A stretch of DNA of 64,000 bases, from the NCBI GenBank assembly GCA_020726505.1, contig JAHLEZ010000018.1, forward strand, positions 1,054,001 to 1,118,000, read 5' to 3'. The position numbers and the translations under genes were made by a program. The stretch comes from Leptodontidium sp. MPI-SDFR-AT-0119 (lineage: Eukaryota > Ascomycota > Leotiomycetes > Helotiales > Leptodontidiaceae). This document shows, piece by piece, positions 43,851 through 55,275 of this stretch (positions are counted from its first letter, which is position 1; the number at the start of each line of letters is the position of its first letter). The notes below the pieces were generated by a model. It was given only the letters and a program-made list of their open reading frames with translations. It was not told where the DNA came from and made no database searches.

Positions 43851-46800
43851 ATGGTAGGGAGGCCGCACGCCACGTTTGCTTGTGAGTTTGCCCTCCCCCT
43901 CCGCTTGAGCGCACCTTCCTCCCTGCTTTGTTTTCTTTCGCACAAACTCTTTTTTATTGACCTCCTGTTCTTCATAACAGCTCGTCCGAAGTTTGGAAAG
44001 CCCTCCAGGCGTATTCCTCGCAGAAAAAGCGCCGCACATTCGCACATCAACATCGTCTCTCCACCCTCCGAACACAACCTCCTCGACCCCGACGCAGAAC
44101 CCGAGACCTTCGTACGCAAACTCTCCCTTCAAGACGAGATTGACGTCGGCCTCGCAATCTCTAACAAACTCGATACCTTCTCCTCCAGTACACAATCAAC
44201 CTCGCGCCCCCGCACCTTCGCTGAAGCAACCATGGCCACCCGCCCACACAACCCCCCCAGCACCCGTACGCGCCTCGTGTCCGACGAATACAGCGACAAT
44301 ATGGCAGGTTCTCCCATTCCAGAGTCGTTTGGCCCAGCCAGAGTCGTTCTCAAGAAGAAGAAGAAGGGTTCAAAGTGGCAGCGTTTCGATCTATCGGGTT
44401 CGGTCTCTGCTGATAACGAGGCTGAAGACGAGGCTATCAGCAACCCTGCGTCAAGCGCGCCTACCCGCGCCAGTACTCCAAATCCTTTATTGACTTATGA
44501 TCCCTCCCAATCTCCTCCCCTCTCCGCAAGCTTCGAGCCAACATCCAACAACGCCATTGAATCCGCAACCACACACCCTTTGTCGCAAGAACACGGTGCG
44601 ACATTTGATCACAAGGGAGAGGGCAAGACCATTGAGGAGGATACTGGTCTGGATTGCCAGATTGGTTCGGAAAGTGAATTCGAAGGTTCCTCATCGGACT
44701 CCTTTGAGGTTCAGAATCCAATTCTACATGGCTCCTTCGGATACTCCAACACCTACTCCGATCAAGACCGTACTCCCGGATACTTCTCTACCCCTACTCA
44801 AACTGGTTTCGACTCCTCATTGTCCTTTGGTGGCTCCGAGTACATTGACAACGATCCTACTCCTCGGGTTGCGCAGGGTACATTCCCAGCTCCCTTCGAG
44901 ACTTATTCTTCGTTGTCACAGAACGACTGGAGTACCTTCGACGATCTTGATCGATCAGATACCCAATCCACCAAGGACCGCACCGAAGCCGTACTTGCCA
45001 GATTGAACGCCAGTATGATGGCCAACAAGGGAAAGGACGTTGTCTTGGACGATGTATTCGATTCCGTTGATTGGGATCCCGAGATGCCCAAGGGACCTTC
45101 TCTGACTGCATCCCCCGAGCCTGTCCCCTTAGAACTCAAGCCAGTCGTTGCGTACACTACAGTTGGATCCCGAGTTGACCCTTCTGCTGTTCCACAGTTC
45201 AGTGCTCCAAACCGTATCCAACGCGAAGGTGCCAACAGACGCCCTGTCCCATTGTCTATGATGCAATCCCGTCAATTCGATGGAGCCTTCTTCAATCAAC
45301 AACGTGGACCTCCTCCTCCCCTCAACATGTCTAATTCAATGCAGTACGCCCAGCAACTCGGTCGGAATGCAAGCAACAGCACCATGCCATCGTCTGCTGG
45401 AAGCCAATCATCAGGTTCTACAATATCTAAATCGGTGTCAGGACATATGGCAGAGCAATCTGCGGATTACGAGCGATTCGGTCTGCGAGAGCTTACGGAG
45501 CGCGAGGAGAAGTCTCTTGCGCAACAACTGAACATCCAAAACTCATTCTCGTATGAAAGTCCAAGCTACGATGAAGTTGTCAAGCCCATCTTCAAGATCA
45601 TGCCCACTGTTGATGAGAATCGTAACCCATACTCCGTTCGAGGTCAGTTTATCCACATTTCGGCCTATCCGCAGGATATCTCCTTTCTATTATTTGAATC
45701 TTCCACTGACTTTAACACCCCACGATAGATCTGCTTGATGAAGATGCCAGACGTCGTTCGAACAGCTACCAAGGTTCTCTCCAGGGAATGGACAAGATGC
45801 AGACCCTTCAACGACTTTCCAAGTTCGACAACCCAATGCAAGAAGCCTGCCGAACTAGGTTGGCAGAGTTGTCAGTCAAGGGCAAACCCGCCAATGGCTC
45901 AGCTAGTCTTACACCATATGATGTTGCGGTTCAAGAGCAGAAGCTGTCGCCCTCTACAGATGAAGTTTCATTCGATAGGCTGATCGCAAACATGGGTCTT
46001 GGAGATGTTGGTGAACTCAATCGGAGTTATCAGTTCCCACCACCTGGTCTTGCAACTCCTCAAGCAAACCCCCTCCTGGCTGCCTTCAACGACCCGAGCT
46101 CTCAGCAAGCCTTCATGCCTTCCCGCCCACCAGGATACCCTCAACCCTTGACCGCTGGACCTCCACGTCAACGCCAATTCCCTCCCGGGTTGGGTCAGAT
46201 CGGAACTGCTCAATCAAACACGCAGGGTCAGCAACCAGAAAGTGCAGTAGATGGAACGAAGTCTAAGTTTGGAACTTTTGTCGCTCAATCAGCGCCGTCG
46301 ATTTCGAACTATGCCAATGCCGGCTCGATGGGAGGGGCTCCTCCGCTCTTGATTGACAATCGAAGCTACCCCTCGACCAAGATCCATGATACTCTTTCAG
46401 CCCAGGAAGCCATGATGAAGTACTACCCCAACGGTCTCCCTCCTGACTTCAATCACAAGTGGCAGCCCATCACCGCCGAGAACGCGAGACTCGTTGGTGA
46501 GGAAGTACCCACACCTGAACAGGTAGCCGCAGCCAAGCGCAAGGAGCTCGAAGATTGGTTCTACCAAGGCCAGCGACGATATGTAACGATGAAGAGTCAA
46601 GACCACATTGAGGAGTTGGAAATGCGCAACAAGCAAACCGACAAATTCGGCAACATCGCACCACCAAGATGCATCAACCACCCAGTGATCCCAGCCCAGA
46701 TCACACCAGAGCAGGCCAAGAACATCTCCACCTCGGAAGCTGCCGTTCCACTCCTTGATGGTGCTTTTGGCACATTGCTTGCCTATGCTGAGGCTAGCAA

Positions 46801-47038
46801 CTCCTCCCGGTCTCGCCTCAGCAAGTTCGTTACTCCTGCCGCCCATCTCATCGATACCAGTTCAACTGGCAACGATTCTTCTTTCGGAGAAGACTGGGGT
46901 CCTCCAGCTGGCCCATCCGGTGGTCGAGTCTCTGCTGCCAACAGCTCAAGAGCCTCTTCTATTGCTGCCAGCTCTAGGGGAGGTGCCAAGCTCAGCCTGT
47001 TCGACCGCTTCAACAGTGGGAAGTACAGCAAGAACTAA
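43851..47038 (+). CDS. Large low-complexity protein of about 1000 residues, unknown function
   Basis: Exons 43851-43881, 43981-45642 and 45729-47038 are joined in phase and give exactly 1000 residues. The first intron (99 bases, GTGAGT...ATAACAG) is a multiple of three, but its translation would be a hydrophobic run, so it is taken as spliced. The second has a GTCAGT donor. The protein starts MVGRPHATFASRPKFGKP and is mostly Ser/Pro/Gln/Asn-rich. A basic patch (VVLKKKKKGSKWQRF) lies near residue 130. Denser charged, possibly folded segments occur near the middle (ERFGLRELTEREEKSLAQQL, KMQTLQRLSKFDNPMQEACR) and toward the C-terminus (AAAKRKELEDWFYQGQRRYV). No transmembrane segment or catalytic motif. 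It could be a scaffold or RNA-associated protein, but that is a guess. Confidence 0.8.
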
Positions 47039-48455
47039 CTGCCGTCCGACTTCAATGCAACGTTTTGGATGGCTCTTCCTTTTGCATCAATTGCTTGGCA
47101 ATCGACAACCGAATAGTTGACAATGGTGGATAATGGGGGAGTGAATGACTTGCAGGTGGTGGAATTGCATTGCCTGGACTGGATTGAGGACGTACTCGCT
47201 TGATGGATGAGATGGATTCGCTTGCGCGTTTCTTCTAATTTTGCTGGATGCCGCGTCTGATCGCTAGATTTGTGCCTCTTTCCTGTTGGGTTTGCTTGGC
47301 TATTTCGGATTGGAGGAGAGTGGGTGGTGACATCGACTCTACGACGATTAGAATAGCTTCCATCACGAATATTAAGACCAGAATATTGAATCTAATTGAT
47401 TCTACAGTATCGGGTTTTGTGTTCTTGTCGTGTGATCTTTGGCCGAGTGGCCGCTTTTCGGTCTGAAGTGAAAGTGCTGGGTTGTGCCGGTACCTCTTTC
47501 TTTCTTTCTTTCTTGCTTGCTTGCTTGCTTGCTTGCCTGCCTTGATATATTTAGCTCGAGTGAGGCTGCTCTTCTTCTCCTTCCTCTACCTAGTCATGCA
47601 CAGCTCGCAAGGCTAGGTGCTGGAGCCTTTTCCGCTTACTTGACAACAGATCCTGCCTCCCTTTCGCAAAACAACACTCAACACTCACTCACACTCACGC
47701 TCACACTCACTTACCTAGGCACTGGAGCCGAAACTCCTCGGCCGGCGCTATCCGCTGCCCGGTTTCATTCTTACGCGAATACGCCGAGCACCTTAATACG
47801 GATCGTATTGCTCTCGACCAGCCAGCATTGCGAAAAAGCTAAACGAGGATCCCCGGATAACGCCACAGCAGAATCAGTACTAGTAAATTGTTAGCCAGTT
47901 GCTTGGTGTCGTTACCCCGCATCCCCGCATCGAGTACCCCTCCATGTCTCCCGTTCCTGCACTTTGCTTTTTGGTGGGGTCACTGGGGTTGGCCAATTAG
48001 AGGGGGTGCATTATGGCATTATGTTGGAGGGCGTGGGTTTTGGGTTTCGTTAGCCGGGAAGTGCCACGGTTGACGGGAGTTGGGTTGGGCTGAGCTGAGC
48101 TGAGCTGAGGGAGCGGGGGAGGTGTTTGTGTAGGTTAAAGGTACACATGGTTGTTTGGTTGGAGAGCTAGAAATAGCTGCTCGTTTAGTTCAATTACTTT
48201 TCTTTTCCCTCTTCTACTTCTATCTTTTCATTTTGAAGTGTTTACTTATCTTTCTTTGTTTTTTTGGTAGGATTTGGATTTGCGATATATCTTCTCTCTT
48301 GGGAGCATCTTTGAGAGAGGCAGAGAGAGGGATAGAAAGTGCAATAAATACCCCTTGGATCAGGAACAGATACAAACCCAACCCCCTCATCCCTTTCAAA
48401 CCAATACCGCAAACCCCAAGAGAAATTCTCCCCCCACCCCCCCCCTTCAGCAATC
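47039..48455. other. Intergenic region with several microsatellites
   Basis: Holds TTTC/TTGC repeats (47492-47540), CACTCA-type repeats near 47680-47712, a GAGCT run near 48095-48115 and a pyrimidine-rich leader upstream of the P450. The plus-strand frames here are low complexity. Confidence 0.5.
47492..47540. repeat. TTTC then TTGC tetranucleotide microsatellite
   Basis: About five TTTC units followed by about six TTGC units. Simple sequence repeat. Confidence 0.8.
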
Positions 48456-50581
48456 ATGACAATATCCGCCACCAAAGACCTCAATCTCCCCCTCCTCGCC
48501 GCCACCGCAGCAGCAACCGGCATCCTCTCCCACAACCTCTATTTCATCCACGGCGAGCACCACACCTCCGCCGTCCGCCTCGCTCAACTCTCCATCCTCG
48601 CCCCAACAGCCCTCACCATCCTCCTCTGCCGCATCGGGGAATACAGCATCTCCAACGCCACACTCATAACCCTCACCCTCCTAACATCCTACCTCCTCTC
48701 GCTATGGACATCCATGCTCATCTACCGCGCCTTCTTCCACCGTCTCCGTTCCTTCCCCGGTCCCCCAGGCGCCAAACTCACAAAATTCTGGCACGTCCTG
48801 CAACTCGGCGGGTTCGACAACTACAAGAGACTCGACCGTTGGCATTCCACGTACGGGGATTACGTGCGTATCGGTCCGAGTGAACTGTCCATTGTAGATC
48901 CTGAAGCCGTGGATTTGATCATGGGCGCGAAATCGACGTGTACGAAATCGGCTTGGTATGATATGGGGAATCCTCTTGTGAGCTTGCATCAGTGCCGTGA
49001 TAGGGCGACGCATGATAAGAGGAGGAAGATTTGGGATAAGGGGTTTAGTATGAAAGGTTCGTCTTGCCACGCTCGCTCCTCCCTTACTCCCCCTCCCCTC
49101 GTTTACCTCAAATCGCCTTTTCTTTTTCACCACACACAACTATATTCGTTCTACTTAAAGTAGAGGGAAGGAAAGCAAGCTGAAAACCTCACACTGACGA
49201 TATATTCTTAGCAATCGACTCCTACGAATCCCGCGTCGTAGGATTCGCCAACGTTCTCGTCAAGCAACTTAAATCCTTCGGCGGCAAACCCCTCAATTCC
49301 AGTCTATGGTTCAACTACTACTCCTTCGACGTCATGGGCGAGCTTGCTTTCGGCCAGTCCTTCGATATGCTCAAGACGGGTGAGAAGCATAATGCTATTT
49401 CGCTACTCCATGAAGGACAGAGACCGCTAGGGATCTTCTCGCCTATGCCGTGGTTAATGATGATTATGATGCGGATTCCTGGTGCGGGGGCGGGGTATAA
49501 TAGATGGCTTGCTTATTGTGAGGAGCAAGCGCAGAAGAGGAAAGCTGTGAGTTTTTTTTTTTTCTTTCTCCTTTCCTTCCTTATTTTCTCTTAGAATCAG
49601 TCTTGTACATTTCTTGAATCATGCTTTGCTGTGTAGGCGAGAGAGAAATAATGTAAGCTTGGAGGCAGAAAAACAACTAACTCCCCAAACCAGATGAAAA
49701 TGCAAGAACGAGATATAATGTCCTGGCTCCTAGAAGCCGATCCCATGTCCTCCGACCCCTTCAGAGAACGCATGTGGCTCGTCGGCGACGCCCGCTTGGT
49801 CATCGTAGCAGGCTCAGACACCACAGCCGCCACACTGACATACCTCTTCTACCACCTCGCTTCCGATCCATCCCTCGTCGAGAATCTCCGCAAGGAACTC
49901 CAACCCCTCTTGAAACAAGACGGCTCATTCGATAATAAAGAGTTGCAGAACGCGGAGTATCTTAATGGTGTTATCAATGAGACCCTGAGATTGCATCCCC
50001 CTGTTCCCGGGGGTGTGAGTCGGTATACGCCCAAGGAGGGTGTGGTGGTTGGGGAGACGAGGATTCCGGGGGAGACGGTGGTTTCGGTGCCGTTGTGGAC
50101 TGTGGGGAGATGTACGTTTCCACTTTTCCTCTCCCTCTTTTTTCTCCGTTTTTGGAATTTTGGAATCCTGTGTAGTGAAACCGGAGGTCAGACGTTGATA
50201 TTAACATTGACTGACCCTTGTACAGCCCCGAAAGCATGGCGCCAACCACTAGATTTCATCCCCGAGCGCTGGTCCACGAAACCAGAACTCATCATCAATA
50301 AATCAGCTTACGCTCCTTTCTCTATCGGTATTTCCTCTTCTCTTCTTCCCCTCCCCTTATCCCTCCCCTTTAAATCAACAACCTAACGATAAAAAGGACG
50401 ATACGGCTGCATCGGCAAAAACCTCGCCCTAATGGAACTGCGCACCGTAACCGCGCTGCTAGTCTCTAAATTCGACGTCTCGTTCGCGCCGGGCGAGGAT
50501 GGGAATACGCTGCTGGAGAAATCGGAGGATTATTTCACTATTGGGCTGAAGGAGTTGATGTTGCAGTTCAAAGCTAGATGA
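48456..50581 (+). CDS. Cytochrome P450 with a multi-span hydrophobic N-terminus
   Basis: Five exons (48456-49056, 49212-49546, 49694-50111, 50226-50327, 50397-50581) agree in phase and give 546 residues. P450 landmarks are the FPGPPGAKL entry motif, I-helix IVAGSDTTAATLTY, ExxR in NETLRLHP, FIPERW, and the heme loop FSIGRYGCIGKNLA, completed across the last splice. Before the proline-rich hinge there are three hydrophobic stretches (LPLLAATAAATGIL, LAQLSILAPTALTILL, ATLITLTLLTSYLLSLWTSM) rather than one anchor. That is a feature of a group of fungal P450s often annotated as tryprostatin-hydroxylase-like or benzoate-hydroxylase-like. The substrate is unknown. No polyketide, peptide or terpene synthase lies nearby. 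Confidence 0.9.
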
Positions 50582-52457
50582 GGTGGTGGGCTTATGTTGG
50601 CTGGGTTAGCTGGGTTGGGTTGGCTGGGTTGGCTTGAGGAGAGATGGTGGTTGGGATTGAAGGTGTTCTGTGGTCGTAGAATTTGTAAGGTGGTTTTATG
50701 GAACTATGATGTACTCCGTTTGCATTGATTGAACTTTATCTTAACTTGTCCTTAGAACGGTATTTTGAAGTGAAGTGATTTGCTAAATAAATGAGACCTC
50801 CACTCCAGAGTACGAGCAGCTAGATTGAACGCCATATTCTCAGGGCTTTTTTCCTTTTGTAGCATTTCGCTGTATTCATTATACTACATTACCTCAATCC
50901 TGTATTCTCCATATCCTACTTTCACCTCCGAGTTGTGATTATTTGTACTTACAAATCATCCAGAAAGTCATTCAATCCAGACTGTCATGCAGCGTGACAC
51001 CTCACAACCCCTGCACACCGCAGATGTGAATCTGTACGGGCAAAAATTATTTACCGTCACGGTGTTTGGTGATGCCAGATACGAAGGACTTCAGTTCATT
51101 CTTGTTATCCCATCGAAGTTTCCTTTCTAAATATCGCTCTTGATCAAGGCATCAGAAGGTGGGAACAGAGTTAACCGAATTGTTTAATATCAGACAGCCA
51201 GATAGAAGATGTGTGAATCAATAGAAGGGTGATCGTTGATCCTAAACCCCCAATTCGTGCCGTTACCAGTATGTTGAACTGTACTCGAGGAAGCTTTTGT
51301 TCAGGATCCTCAGCTGCTTATTGATCGTTTCAGCGGTAAAGTAAAAGGTACTTTCAGGACTGACCATTTGTAAGTCCGGTGATATGCTTCTGACAAACTC
51401 AAAAGTCGTATGAAGGATTGCATGAATATCAGCAATCCTTCAACCACGTGAGGGTAACGAGGGGCTTTCCGGACTCCGGCTGCCGGTCGAAAAGTTGGAA
51501 CATGGGCTCGGACTTCGGCGTGGTCATGTCATGGTTGACTCGCACGATGCCAAGATTCCAGGACAGCACGCACGACTTGAAGACCCGATGTGGACGTCCT
51601 GCCCAGCTGCCAGTCTGTACTCGTAACAGGGGTTGAAAGAAAGGGGTTGAAAATATATATCTCACGTTTCCCACAATTTCGAAATGAAGCCAAGATAATC
51701 AAATATATTGCACGCAACTGAATTCGGAGGCGAGTTCGCCAACCCCCGCCGCGCGCCGGGTCGTCAATGGCTACAGGCTCGGTTATCGCAGATCAGTTAA
51801 AGTGCCAAGAGTTTATTGCGACGACAAGTCTGGTTGTTTTAATTTGCAAGGGGGCGTGCATTGGTAAACCGCGCGTGTTCGGGTTGCATGTTTAGATGAA
51901 TTGGCGATGCTTGTGTTTGATTTCCAAGAGTCGAGAGACTTGTGACGAGAGTTCGACGGCATCGCTAAATCACTTGGACTGGATGGGTGGTTGTCGTCAA
52001 GTTCAAAATGTTGGAGCTTCATTCTGACAAGGCACGAAAAACACCACAGTACTTTCCTGGTCCACGGGAATCCCCCCAGAAGATCCCCCTCCAGACTGTC
52101 TGTAAGCCCCGATGAGCAGGGCAGGGTTTGTACAGGTTTTCGTGTTTCGTTTTGCGCGCTTCTTCGAAACATGTGGGGGGGTTCAATTTTCGAGTTTACA
52201 GCGGGTCATCCAGATTTATGGGACGAATGTCAACCAGTGGCGTGGGCCTCCTGTAGTATAAAGACCGGATGAATGCGCACTCTCTCTTTCGTTTCCTCAT
52301 TACGCTCATTCTCGTTGTCCTATATTCACATTCTTTTTTCAAACACACATTTTTCAAACTTGTAGGCTCCGGAAGCTTTCAATCTTTTCTTCCCACTTCA
52401 ACCGACTTCTTTTTTCTCCCCACCAACAAACAAACCAAATCATATACATCACTCAAA
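50582..52457. other. Intergenic region
   Basis: 3' region of the P450 (a GGCTGGGTT-like run near 50600-50632) and the promoter of the pectate lyase. Short frames at 51418-51636 and 51813-52172 are unsupported. Confidence 0.5.
52257..52263 (+). promoter_or_regulatory. TATA box candidate of the pectate lyase gene
   Basis: TATAAAG about 195 bases upstream of the ATG, followed by a CT-rich leader. Upstream, GTGGGG (near 52173) and CCCCAG (near 52076) fit the SYGGRG consensus of the carbon catabolite repressor CreA in either orientation. Motifs this short also occur by chance. Confidence 0.4.
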
Positions 52458-53668
52458 ATGAAGTTCACCAACGCTGTTTCTACCCTTGCCTTGATGGCTG
52501 CCGCCGTCCACGCTGCTCCTCTTGCCGCTAGATGCGAGACTGCTACCGGCTCTACTAAGACTGCTGGTGCCGTGTCCGCAGTTGCGACAGGTACTTTCAC
52601 CAACAGCACGACTCCCACCGGTGGATCTTCCTCCAACTCGAGCACGCCAGCAACTGGCTCCTCATCCGGATCGATCTCCGATGCTTGTGATATCGGATTT
52701 GCTACCCAGAACGGCGGAACCACAGGTGGTGGATCTGCTGCTGTCACCACCTGCACCACTCTGGAGGAGCTCACTGCCTGTGCCACTCAAGACGTTCCTG
52801 CAGTCTGCTTGGTTTCTGGTGCCATTACTGGCAACACTGTCATCAAGGTTACTGCCGATACTACAGTTGGAGGTGCCGCTGGTTCAAGCATCGTCGGTGT
52901 TGGATTCCGTATCATCAACGTCTCCAACGGTCAGTCTCGATCCCAACAACATTAAATTTCCATGATGCTAATATCATCCTAGTCATTCTCCGTAACTTGA
53001 AGATCTCCAAGGTCCTCGCCTCTGCTGGCGACGCCGTCGGTATCCAAAAGGCCACCAACGTCTGGATCGACCATTTGGATCTCTCCTCCGATCAAGACCA
53101 CGGAAAGGACTTCTACGATGGTCTCTGCGATGTCACCCACGCATCAGACTATGTCACCATCTCCAACACCTTCTTGCACGACCACTTCAAGGCTTCCCTC
53201 GTTGGCCACTCTGACTCCAACGGAGCTGAAGATACCGGACACTTGATCGTCACATATGCCAACAACTACTTCAAGAACATCAACTCCCGTGGCCCATCAA
53301 TCCGTTTCGGAACTGCCCACATCTTCAAGTAAGTCTCCACCCTCACCCCCTCCTGCTCTCACCACGGCATGACTAACATTTCTTTCTTTAGCCAATACTC
53401 CGAGACCTCCTCCACCGGCCTCAACACCCGCATCGGCGCCCAAGTGCTCATCGAGTCCTCCGCATTCTCCGGCATTGCCAAGGCCATCGAGTCCGCCGAC
53501 TCCAAGACCGTCGGCTTCGCAACTGTCAACGACGTCGACCTCGGCACCGGCACCAACACCGTCGAGTCCGGCACCTTGAAGACGGTCCCATACGAGTACA
53601 CTCTTCTCGGATCTGCCAACGTTAAGGCTGCCGTCACCGCTACTGCTGGCGCTACTCTCAACTTCTAA
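52458..53668 (+). CDS. Secreted PL1 pectate lyase with a Ser/Thr/Gly-rich linker
   Basis: Exons 52458-52929, 52983-53328 and 53392-53668 encode 364 residues. The signal peptide is MKFTNAVSTLALMAAAVHA with a likely cut before APLAAR. About 60 residues of Ser/Thr/Gly/Asn-rich sequence follow, then the parallel beta-helix domain. PL1 hallmarks are VWIDHLDLSSDQDHGKDFYD (the WIDH and Ca2+-binding Asp region), VTISNTFLHDHFKASLVGHS and NSRGPSIRFG with the catalytic Arg. The enzyme cleaves pectate by beta-elimination outside the cell with Ca2+. Two introns of 53 and 63 bases have good signals. The N-terminal linker is unusual because most fungal PL1 enzymes start the catalytic domain soon after the signal peptide; no carbohydrate-binding module precedes it. 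Confidence 0.93.
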
Positions 53669-55275
53669 GCTAAGCACCTCCTGCTTGGGTTGTTGGGATG
53701 AGGAATAGTGGAGTAGAGCATGCATTGACTCAACGCTCCTTTTTGGGGCATTCAAAAACTTTCGATCTGTATATATTTGGTCTGGGGAAGAGGGAACATA
53801 GATGGTTTTGGGAAAAGCAAAATCTTTTGTATATATCTTTACTTTTACACACTTCATCGTCATTAACTTGACATTGCTAGAATCCAAGAGATTTCGGCAT
53901 ACACATATTCTCAACAATCCTCAATCAGTGACTGCAATCGATGTTATATTTCAAACCTTTTCTTACTTCGTGTGAAGTTTATTAGAGAGGTTGTTTCCAG
54001 CTGACTAGTGCATTGTTGTCTAAGTGAAACTGCCAAGCGGGAAGTTTCCTTGGCCTGAATCGGTGGTGGCTTCGCCTACTGCCGAGTGGTGATTGGCTAA
54101 GCCGCCTGCAAAAGGAAACATGGGACTGGAAGGTCTCTCCCTTCTCTCTCTCAATCCCTGGAATTTGATTCGACCGGAAGTTATCCAGTCAGATTCAATT
54201 CTTCAAACTCCGGTGACGTACTTCCTAACCAAAGCCAAAGCCATGTCGTGTTTGAATCCCGATCTATTCGAGACAAGAAGCAAGGCTGTTGAGCTGGTTT
54301 TCTTTCTTGCTGTATAATTAATTGATCATGAAGACACGAAAGCCTATCTCTGAGCACCTAAAGCTGATGTCCCACGATAAGGATCATGGCAAGACCTTTC
54401 GCTTTCACTGAAATTACTCTATCGCGCGATGACGCATAAGCGCCCGATAAGCTCCTAGGATTAACTTATATTAACTGAGGAGTAAGCACTATTTATAAAG
54501 TACTCGGATTCGTCTTTTATTTTATTTCTACTGGAGAAAAAAAGGATTTTTTTTTTAAATAATTATATATATATTTCACACTTAATAAGCCAGCCTCGAT
54601 AAGTACTAGAACTTCTGATTAGTGATTGCCTTCAATAGGAGTTGATTATAATTGCCCTGGAATTAGTGTGGGAGGGATGAAGCCCAATAACCACACGACA
54701 CAGAGAGGTAGCATGTAGTGAGGTACAGGAGAGATTCTAGGTTAGGAAATTGCGAATCGATTAAATCTAGAGATATTACGTATCTAAAGACTGTAGAAGG
54801 TCTAAGAGGGGGGGGGGGGGGAAGAAGTGTATTAGATAGAATTCTATGAAAGTGCTATGTTCTTGAGTTGTTTTCAAGTATTAACCTCTTTTATATAGAA
54901 AGAGTCTGGTGACAGAGAACTGACTGAGCACCAGAAACACACTTTTCAGTAGCCTGTAAGCCCCTGTAGCGAGACCCTAAATTTAAGCGAGAACACCAAA
55001 GTTCAAGGCAACCCCCTGAAAAAGTGTGTTTATAGCAGTTAAGGAGATAGGCATGTTGGCACTGAAGATAATTTTTGATAACCCTGATCATTTAGTACCA
55101 TCTACGTCACTAAATAATAAAGCTCTTAAAATCACAAAGGTTTTATCGGAAAGTTCAACACTTAATATTTTAGATTAAATTGAGACTTTTAGGTTTTTGT
55201 ATTGAATAATTCGAAGGGAAATGTAAGGGGCTAATAATAATAGCGAAAAGAAATACAAGGAAACTTTTGTTCGAA
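53669..55275. other. Intergenic region, partly AT-rich
   Basis: 3' side of the pectate lyase, then AT-rich sequence from about 54400 to 55260 with a poly-G tract near 54811. No terminal repeats or coding remnants recognised; it could be old repeat debris. Confidence 0.5.

Noticed and set aside
47492..47540. Repeat array resembling a CRISPR-like structure
   Set aside because: It is a simple tetranucleotide microsatellite without spacers, in a eukaryotic genome.
48155..48883. Plus-strand frame of 242 residues overlapping the start of the second P450
   Set aside because: It is Pro/His/Arg-rich with no domain, and the overlapping frame from 48456 contains the P450 N-terminus and hinge.
52379..52786. 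Minus-strand frame of 135 residues
   Set aside because: Antisense shadow of the Ser/Thr/Gly-rich linker and early pectate lyase sequence.
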